Assembly: GCA_036000965.1 (NCBI GenBank)
Contig: DASYUT010000301.1
Coordinates: 1-46,341, forward strand
Source of the DNA: Actinomycetes bacterium
GTDB lineage: Bacteria > Actinomycetota > CALGFH01
Length of the DNA: 46,341 bases
Direction: 5' to 3'
The translations under genes and the position numbers were made by a program. Numbering within the stretch: the first letter of the stretch is position 1; every line of letters begins with the position of its first letter. This document shows positions 40,939-46,341 of this stretch, piece by piece. The notes under the pieces were generated by a model. It had not been told where the DNA came from. It did not search any database and saw nothing but the letters and a program-made list of their open reading frames with translations.

Positions 40939-41898
40939 GTGCACTGTCCATGTCGCTGGCGGCTCCCGCGGCACGCTCATGCCGCGGTCATCGTCGTTCT
41001 CCTGACGGTGGGTCTAACCGCGTGCACCGCTTCCCAAGTCGCCGGCCCGGCCGGCCGGCCGGCGCGAGTCGTCGCCACCCAAACGCTCGGCCCGCGAGTG
41101 CGCGACCTCACCATCGACTCCCCGGCGCTCGGCCGCCGCGCCATGGTGCGCCTGCTGCTGCCGCGCGGCTTCGAGGCCGAGCCGGCCCGCCGCTGGCCGG
41201 TGCTGTGGCTGCTGCACGGGTGCTGCGACACCTACCAGAGCTGGACCCGCTCCACCGACCTCGAGCAGTTGCCTAGCCTGGCCGAGGTGCTGGTGGTCAT
41301 GCCCGAGGCCGGACAGGTGGGCTACTACTCCGACTGGTACAACCGCGGCCGCGGCGGCCCGCCCCGCTGGGAGACTTTCCACCTGGCCGAACTGCGCCAA
41401 CTGCTAGAGCGCGACTGGCGCGCCGGGGACCGGCGGGTCGTGGCCGGGTTGTCGATGGGCGGGCTCGGGGCGATGGCGTACGCGGCCCGCCATCCTGGCA
41501 TGTTCCGGGCGGCGGCCTCCTACAGCGGGCTGCTCCACACCCGCTACGAGGGCGCCCCGATCGCGGGCCCGCACCTGGTCCAGAACGTGCTGGCCGACTT
41601 CGGCGAGGATCCACACGCCCTGTGGGGCGACCCGCGGTGGCACGCCGACATCTGGGCGGCGCACAACCCCTACGACCTTGCGCCCAAGCTCAGCGGGGTC
41701 GACCTGTTCGTGTCGGTCGGCAACGGCCGGCCCGGTCCGCTCGACGGGCTGGCAACCACCGAGCAGGGACGGCAGATCGAGCGGGCCTTGCAGCCACAGA
41801 GCGTCGCCTTCGTCGGGCGGCTGCGCCACCTCGGCATCCCGGTCCAGTTCGACGCGGGGCGCGCGGGCGCCCACGACTGGCCCTACTGGCAGCAGTAG
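40939..41898 (+). CDS. Secreted lipoprotein esterase (antigen 85/esterase D-like)
   Basis: A 319-residue alpha/beta hydrolase. The GTG at 40939, six bases after AGGAG, gives a lipoprotein signal with hydrophobic core AAVIVVLLTVGLTAC, where LTAC is the lipobox. The catalytic Ser is in GLSMGGLGAMAYAARHPGMF, a probable acid residue in DLFVSVGNGRPGPLDGL, and the His in GAHDWPYW near the C-terminus. WLLHGCCDTYQSWTR near residue 90 forms the oxyanion region. The family includes mycolyltransferases of the antigen 85 type and S-formylglutathione hydrolase-like esterases; the substrate is probably an acyl ester at the cell surface. The frame upstream of 40939 is a remnant of an unrelated transporter. 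Confidence 0.85.
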   Translation: MHCPCRWRLPRHAHAAVIVVLLTVGLTACTASQVAGPAGRPARVVATQTLGPRVRDLTIDSPALGRRAMVRLLLPRGFEAEPARRWPVLWLLHGCCDTYQSWTRSTDLEQLPSLAEVLVVMPEAGQVGYYSDWYNRGRGGPPRWETFHLAELRQLLERDWRAGDRRVVAGLSMGGLGAMAYAARHPGMFRAAASYSGLLHTRYEGAPIAGPHLVQNVLADFGEDPHALWGDPRWHADIWAAHNPYDLAPKLSGVDLFVSVGNGRPGPLDGLATTEQGRQIERALQPQSVAFVGRLRHLGIPVQFDAGRAGAHDWPYWQQ

Positions 41899-42482
41899 CT
41901 GCACCGGTCGCTGCCGCTGCTCCTGCATGCCCTGCAGCGCCCGGCTCGAATCGGCTAGCGTCGTTTCCGTGGCGCAGCCTGATTGGAAAACAGACCGACT
42001 TCGCCTGATATGAGCCCGGTTTTCACGTCCGCACGGCGTCCCCGCAGGGACATGGAGACTGTCTTGGCAGTCGCCGTGATCGCCTGGCTCGGCTCCAGGG
42101 CCCGTGTGCCACTGGCCTGGGGTCGCGGCAGCGTCGCTGGTCCTCAGCCTCGCCGCGCTCTGCGTAGCGATTGTGGGTGCGTTATCACCGTCGCGTTGCG
42201 GCTCCTCATGACCCGAAGCACGCAAGATGGGCCGGCGACGAGAGGGCGCCACCGCGCGCGCGACCGCTGGGCCGGGCTCCGCGGACGGCAGGCGAACGGG
42301 CATCGGGGCCCGGCACAGCCCTCCCGTCCGGGCTCGACCAGGCGTGTCTGGGGCGAGGTGGCAGCGGGCGAGTGGTAGTGGATGGAGGTTCCCGCATGCG
42401 AGACCCAGCCCGACTCCCCTCGGGCCTGAACGGGAGCCGTGCGGGCGCCACGTGTCCGCAGGGACCCAAGGGTCAGCGGGGC
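41899..42482. other. Gene-poor spacer
   Basis: No supportable gene. A short hydrophobic frame near 42090-42210 (AASLVLSLAALCVAIVGALS) lacks a start and ribosome site and may be a decayed membrane protein. A small palindrome, GACCCAAGGGTC, lies near 42462-42473, close to the 3' end of the next gene. Confidence 0.5.
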
Positions 42483-45400
42483 CTACAGCGCGAACTCGCG
42501 CGCGTCCCCGGGCGGGATCTCGACGACCTCGTCGCCGAAGCTGACCTTGATGGGGGCGCCGGCCGACGGACGCACCCGTACCCGGGCGCGGTCGAGCAGG
42601 ACATGCAGGTTGACCCCCCAATGTCCCCGGTAGCGGAGGTCCGCGTCGAGCCCGCTGAGCTCCTCAGGCAGGCTGGGGTTCAGCCACAGCACGTCCCCGC
42701 GGATCTCGATGCCCGTGTAGCAGCGCTGGGCCAGGTCGACCGTGCCGGCCATGGCGCCCAGGTGGATGCCTTCCGCGGTGGTGCCGTCCTGGACGTCGTG
42801 GAGGTCTGAGGCCAGCGCTTCGGTGAAGAACCGCCACGAGCGAGAACGGTCCGACCGGGCCAGCACCCAGGCGTGGACGACGCTGCTCAGGGTCGAGCCG
42901 TGCGAGGTCCGGGCCAGGTAGTAGTCGACGTTGCGGCGGATCGCGGCGGCCTCGAGCGGGTAGCCGAGCCCGCCCAGCAGCTCGCGCAGCTCGTCGGCGG
43001 ACAGCAGATAGAACAGCATGAGCACGTCCGCCTGCTTGGACGCCTTGTAGCGGTTGGGGGAGTCGCCTTCGGCCTCGAGGATCCGGTCGAGCCGGCGGAT
43101 GTCTCCGTGGCGGCGCCGCAGGCTGTCCCAGTCCAGCTCCTCGAGCCGGTCGTAGCCATCGAACTGGCTGATGATGTCGCCGTCGTGGAACGCGACCCGC
43201 ATCCGTCGGGTCACATCCCGCCAGCGTCGGATCTCCTCGGGCTGGAGGGCCAGCCGCTCCTCCAGCTCGACACGACGGTGCCCGGGCAGCACCTCGAGCA
43301 CGTCCAAGGCTCGGTGCAGGACCCACACGGCCATGACGTTGGTGTAGGCGTTGTCGTCCAGCCCAGGCCGGTCCGCGTCCGGGTAGGCGTCGTGGTACTC
43401 GTCGGGGCCCATGACCCCGAGGACCCGGTAGCGGCCCAGCGCGTCGTCGAAGGTCGCGCTGCTCGCCCAGAACCGGGCGATCTCGAGCAGCATCTCCGCG
43501 CCGTGCTCGGACAGGAACCCGAGGTCGCCGGTGGCCTGGTAGTAGTGCCAGACGTTGTAGGCGACGGCGACGTTGACGTGCCGCTGCAGATGCGAGTGGT
43601 CGGGCAGCCAGCGTCCCGAACGAGGGTTGAGGTGCAGCCGCTGGGTCTCCTCGCGGCCGTTGCTGCCACTCTGCCACGGGTACATGGCGCCCGCGTAGCC
43701 CGCCTCCCGTGCCGCCCAGCGCGCCTCGGGAAGGCGCCGCCAGCGGTAGCGGAGCAGCGCGCGGGCCAGTTCCGGGAACCGGAGGTTAAGGAAGGGGAGG
43801 ATGAACAGCTCGTCCCAGAACACGTGCCCCCGATACGCCTCGCCGTGCCACCCGCGCGCGGGCACGCCGACGTCGAGCTCGACGCTGTGCTCCGAGATGG
43901 TCTGCAGCAGGTGGAAGACGTGCAGGTTGAGGATGCGGGCGGTCTCGTCGCCGGCGTCGATGGCCAGCCGGCAGCGCCGCCAGAGCTGGTCCCACGCCAG
44001 CGCGTGGCGCTCCAGCAACTCGGCGAAGCCGCCGGCCCGCGCGACCCGCTGGCGCGCATCCAGGGCGCCATCGGTGATGGCGCGGTCCCGGGAGGTGAAC
44101 AGGGCGACGATCTTCTCCACCATGACCGGCACGCCCTGCTCGACTTCCAGCGTCAGGTCCTGGGCGGCGAAACCGGGTTCCACGAGCGTCCGCCGCTCCG
44201 TCGCGAGCAGCCGGCCGCCGCCCAGGACCCGGGTCCTGGCCGCCTGCGCGATCCGCACGCCCGAGGCGGTCGTCTCGACCTGCAGCCAGATCGTCTCGTC
44301 GCCGTCCTGGCCGGCGTCGACCGGGACCAGGTGCCGGCCGTTCAGCTCGCGGTAGCGCGCCACGCCGGCGTTGGTGACGCGGCCGTCCAGGGCCGAGCGG
44401 ACCCCTAGCCGTCCCGACCAGTTCTCGGCCACGAAGGTCGTCTCCAGCCCGGCCAGGTGCGGGTCGCCCATGTGCACCAGGCGGCGCTGGGTGACCCGGG
44501 TCACCCGTCCCTCCCGGTCGCGCACGCGCAGGTGCCGGGCGAGCACGCCCCGGCGCAGGTCGAGCTCCTGGCGGTAGTCGGGCAGGTCGGCCGCGCCCGG
44601 TTCGAACCAGTCGCCGCCGACGGCCTGGAAGGTGAGCGGCAGCCAGTTCGGCACGTTGACCAGATCTTCGTTTTCGACCGCGCGGCCCGCCATCTCGGTG
44701 ACGAGCCGGTTGTAGCAGCCGGCGACGTACGTGCCCGGGTAGTGGACGCCGTCGGCGCGGGCCTCGGGCGCGGCCCCGCGGGTGGCGAAGTAGCCGTTGC
44801 CGAGCGTGCACAGCGCCTCCCGCAGTCCCTCGGTGGCCGGGTCGAACCCCTCGTAGGCCAGCGTCCAGGCGTCCGAGGCCAGGGCCTGCGGGTCAGGCAG
44901 GTCGTCCAGGTGCAGTTCGGCGAGGTCGCCGACAACCACGTCGGCGCCGTGCTCGGCCAGGGCAGCCGCCTGCCCGACCCGGTCCACGCCGACGACCAGG
45001 CCGAAGCCACCCCGGTGGCCGGCCTCCACGCCCGCCAGGGCGTCCTCCACGACCGCGGCCCGCTCCGGCGCCACGCCCAGCCGCCGGGCCGCCTCGATGA
45101 ACAGCGCGGGGTCGGGCTTGCCGGCCAGCCCGAGCCGCGCGGCCTCCACGCCGTCGACCTGCGCGTCGAACAGGCTGCGCACACCAGCAGCATCGAGCAC
45201 GGCAGCGGCGTTGCGGCTCGACGAGACCGCCGCCGCGGGTACCTCGCGGGCCCGCAGCGCCCGCAGGAATGCCACCGTGGAGGGGAATGGCGGCGCGCCG
45301 TCCTTGGCCAGCTCCTGGAGGAAGTAGCCGTTCTTGCGGTTGCCGAGTCCACACACCGTCTCGCGGTCGGGCGGGTCGTCCGGCTCGCCGCGGGGCAGGT

Positions 45401-45689
45401 CCACGCCCCGGGAGGCCAGGAAGCCGGCCACGCCGTCGTAGCGGGGGATGCCGTCCACGTCGCGAAGGTAGTCGGCCTCCTCGAAGGGCCGGAAGGGCTC
45501 GCCGAGGCGGGCGCTCCGCGCCCGCAGGTACTCGTCGAACAGCCGCTTCCAGGCGGCCTGGTGTACCCGTGCGGTGTCGGTGACCACGCCGTCGACATCG
45601 AACACGAACGCCTCGATGCGATCGAGCGGGAGCGGCGCAGCACGGCGCCCGCCGGTGTCCTCCGCGGTCACGCCATCCATCCGACCCAT
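42483..45689 (-). CDS. HAD phosphatase/phosphoglucomutase fused to GH65 disaccharide phosphorylase
   Basis: A 1068-residue fusion. Residues 20-260 are a HAD domain like beta-phosphoglucomutase (FVFDVDGVVTDTARVHQAAW; AVSSSRNAAAVLDAAGV; AVVEDALAGVEAGHRGGFGL). Residues 280-1050 are a GH65 phosphorylase (TLGNGYFATRGAAPEARADG; HGEAYRGHVFWDELFILPFL). The likely acid catalyst is Glu764 in GVMGPDEYHDAY, and phosphate contacts lie in RTSHGSTLSSVVHAWV. Trehalose or maltose plus phosphate would yield beta-glucose 1-phosphate, which the HAD part could convert to glucose 6-phosphate. Rv2006 of the DosR regulon has related HAD and GH65 parts. The ATG at 45689 follows GGAGGAGAGGAAGGGGG. Divergent from the DevR-like gene. 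Confidence 0.88.
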   Translation of the reverse strand: MGRMDGVTAEDTGGRRAAPLPLDRIEAFVFDVDGVVTDTARVHQAAWKRLFDEYLRARSARLGEPFRPFEEADYLRDVDGIPRYDGVAGFLASRGVDLPRGEPDDPPDRETVCGLGNRKNGYFLQELAKDGAPPFPSTVAFLRALRAREVPAAAVSSSRNAAAVLDAAGVRSLFDAQVDGVEAARLGLAGKPDPALFIEAARRLGVAPERAAVVEDALAGVEAGHRGGFGLVVGVDRVGQAAALAEHGADVVVGDLAELHLDDLPDPQALASDAWTLAYEGFDPATEGLREALCTLGNGYFATRGAAPEARADGVHYPGTYVAGCYNRLVTEMAGRAVENEDLVNVPNWLPLTFQAVGGDWFEPGAADLPDYRQELDLRRGVLARHLRVRDREGRVTRVTQRRLVHMGDPHLAGLETTFVAENWSGRLGVRSALDGRVTNAGVARYRELNGRHLVPVDAGQDGDETIWLQVETTASGVRIAQAARTRVLGGGRLLATERRTLVEPGFAAQDLTLEVEQGVPVMVEKIVALFTSRDRAITDGALDARQRVARAGGFAELLERHALAWDQLWRRCRLAIDAGDETARILNLHVFHLLQTISEHSVELDVGVPARGWHGEAYRGHVFWDELFILPFLNLRFPELARALLRYRWRRLPEARWAAREAGYAGAMYPWQSGSNGREETQRLHLNPRSGRWLPDHSHLQRHVNVAVAYNVWHYYQATGDLGFLSEHGAEMLLEIARFWASSATFDDALGRYRVLGVMGPDEYHDAYPDADRPGLDDNAYTNVMAVWVLHRALDVLEVLPGHRRVELEERLALQPEEIRRWRDVTRRMRVAFHDGDIISQFDGYDRLEELDWDSLRRRHGDIRRLDRILEAEGDSPNRYKASKQADVLMLFYLLSADELRELLGGLGYPLEAAAIRRNVDYYLARTSHGSTLSSVVHAWVLARSDRSRSWRFFTEALASDLHDVQDGTTAEGIHLGAMAGTVDLAQRCYTGIEIRGDVLWLNPSLPEELSGLDADLRYRGHWGVNLHVLLDRARVRVRPSAGAPIKVSFGDEVVEIPPGDAREFAL

Positions 45690-45812
45690 CGGCCCCCTTC
45701 CTCTCCTCCAACGGCTGCCGTCGGGACGTACGATACTGGGCACGAGGGCTGCCCGGTCCGCGTGGGGCGCGCGCGCCCCGCAGGACAGGGCTTGCGGGCC
45801 CGTCTCGGCTGC

Positions 45813-45818
45813 TAGGAT
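45813..45818 (+). promoter_or_regulatory. Possible -10 element of the DevR-like gene
   Basis: TAGGAT lies 7-12 bases before the ATG, with a weak TTGCGG (45792-45797) 15 bases upstream of it. If used, transcription would begin at or next to the start codon (a leaderless mRNA, common in actinobacteria). The same AGGATGG could instead be a ribosome site. Confidence 0.3.
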
Positions 45819-45824
45819 GGCCCC

Positions 45825-46341
45825 ATGGACGCGCCCCCGCTGCGGGTGATGCTGGTCGACGACCACGAGGTGGTCCGCGACGGCATCAAGGCGCTGCTGG
45901 CCGCCACCGACGACATCGTGGTCTGCGCCGAGGCCGCCAGCGTGCGCCAGGCGGTCGCCGAGGCCGACCGGGCCCTGCCCGACGTGATCGTGATGGACGT
46001 GCGCCTGACCGACGGCTCGGGCATCGAGGCCACCCGCGACATCCGCGCGGCGCGGCCAAAGACCCAGGTCCTGATGCTGACCTCGTTCGCCGATGACGAG
46101 GCGCTGTACGCCTCGGTCATGGCGGGCGCGGCCGGGTATGTGCTCAAGCAGATCCGGGGCGGCGAGCTGGTCGGTGCCATCCGGACGGTCGGGGCGGGCC
46201 AGAGCCTGCTTGACCCGGCCGTGACCCGGGGGGTGCTGGACCGGCTGCGCAGGGGCAAGCATCTGCTGGGCGACGAGAAGCTGGCCCGGCTGTCGCCGCA
46301 GGAGGAGCGCATCCTTGGCCTGGTCGCCGGCGGCAGGACCA
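45825..46341 (+). CDS. devR: DevR/DosR-like NarL-family response regulator (truncated by window end)
   Basis: 172 codons are visible before the window ends. The receiver domain begins LRVMLVDDHEVVRDGIKALL, has phospho-acceptor Asp58 in VIVMDVRLTDGSGIEATRDI, the switch Thr in VLMLTSFADDEALYASVMAG, and the conserved Lys in GYVLKQIRGGELVGAIRTVG. A linker (LDRLRRGKHLLGDEKLARLS) leads into the opening of a LuxR-type helix-turn-helix (PQEERILGLVAGGRT). The linker plus L-S-x-Q-E arrangement matches mycobacterial DevR. It is divergent from the HAD-GH65 gene. It is the natural partner of the DevS-like kinase and the natural reader of boxes A-E, though the DNA-binding helix lies beyond the window. Confidence 0.88.
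   Translation, partial: MDAPPLRVMLVDDHEVVRDGIKALLAATDDIVVCAEAASVRQAVAEADRALPDVIVMDVRLTDGSGIEATRDIRAARPKTQVLMLTSFADDEALYASVMAGAAGYVLKQIRGGELVGAIRTVGAGQSLLDPAVTRGVLDRLRRGKHLLGDEKLARLSPQEERILGLVAGGRT

Noticed and set aside
41404-42621. Long minus-strand frame opposite the esterase
   Set aside because: Shadow of the esterase gene: rich in Arg, Pro and Gly with no family motif or ribosome site.
45725-45740. DevR box between the HAD-GH65 and DevR-like genes
   Set aside because: GGGACGTACGATAC matches only about 10 of 14 positions, which is not enough in this composition.
45790-45808. Rifampicin-associated element
   Set aside because: GGGCTTGCGG matches the left half of the element I remember, but the required palindromic right half is absent and it is not next to the helicase gene.
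1-46341. tRNA or rRNA genes and intact insertion sequences
   Set aside because: None was recognised by eye: no CCA-ended cloverleaf, no ribosomal signature and no transposase with a complete DDE or serine-recombinase motif.

Overview
The window is about 46 kb of very GC-rich chromosomal DNA with actinobacterial features: GTG starts, four-base stop/start overlaps, a HelD/HelR-type helicase, SpaA-like and Thr/Pro-rich surface proteins, CopC-CopD, and homologues of the mycobacterial DevR/DevS (DosR) dormancy regulon. The genus cannot be read from the sequence. An uncultured or deep-branching Actinomycetota member is the best guess. No rRNA, tRNA, CRISPR array or intact insertion sequence was recognised.

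Layout. 1-3.2 kb: PadR regulator, alkyltransferase-like protein, patatin lipase overlapping a lysophospholipid acyltransferase. 3.3-5.8 kb: HelD-family helicase on the minus strand, then about 500 bp of promoter, hairpins and tandem repeats. 6.3-10.3 kb: secreted subtilase with Trp-rich repeats, a membrane histidine kinase, and an OmpR-type regulator on the opposite strand whose 3' end overlaps the kinase gene. 10.5-13.0 kb: secreted YtkA-like protein and a CopC-CopD fusion. 13.0-22.2 kb: an accessory stretch with two surface proteins, a frameshifted NB-ARC/TPR regulator in DNA of lower GC, a TPR membrane protein and several gene remnants. 22.3-28.4 kb: a compact nitrate-reduction operon (membrane anchor with a zinc ribbon, molybdopterin oxidoreductase, four-cluster ferredoxin, Rieske protein, small membrane protein, NarK-type transporter). 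28.4-46.3 kb: a dormancy-type island with a DevS-like GAF kinase, PPOX-fold protein, FAD oxidoreductase, dihydroorotate dehydrogenase-like protein, adenylate kinase, two CBS-BON proteins, GNAT-acyl-CoA synthetase, secreted esterase, HAD-GH65 trehalose phosphorylase-type enzyme, and a DevR-like response regulator cut by the window end.

How they may work together. The right-hand 17 kb resembles the content of the M. tuberculosis DosR regulon. Copies of a GGGAC-YTT-type motif, the kind of site DevR binds, lie upstream of at least five of its genes. With the DevS-like kinase at one end and the DevR-like regulator at the other, the block can be read as a hypoxia/dormancy regulon, and the adjacent nitrate reductase would fit its physiology. 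Spaces between the intact genes hold remnants of other genes commonly found in such regulons (wax-ester synthase, hydrogenase small subunit, SulP transporter, DUF294 protein), so the island seems to have been shrinking. Short exact tandem duplications of 12-45 bp recur through the window.
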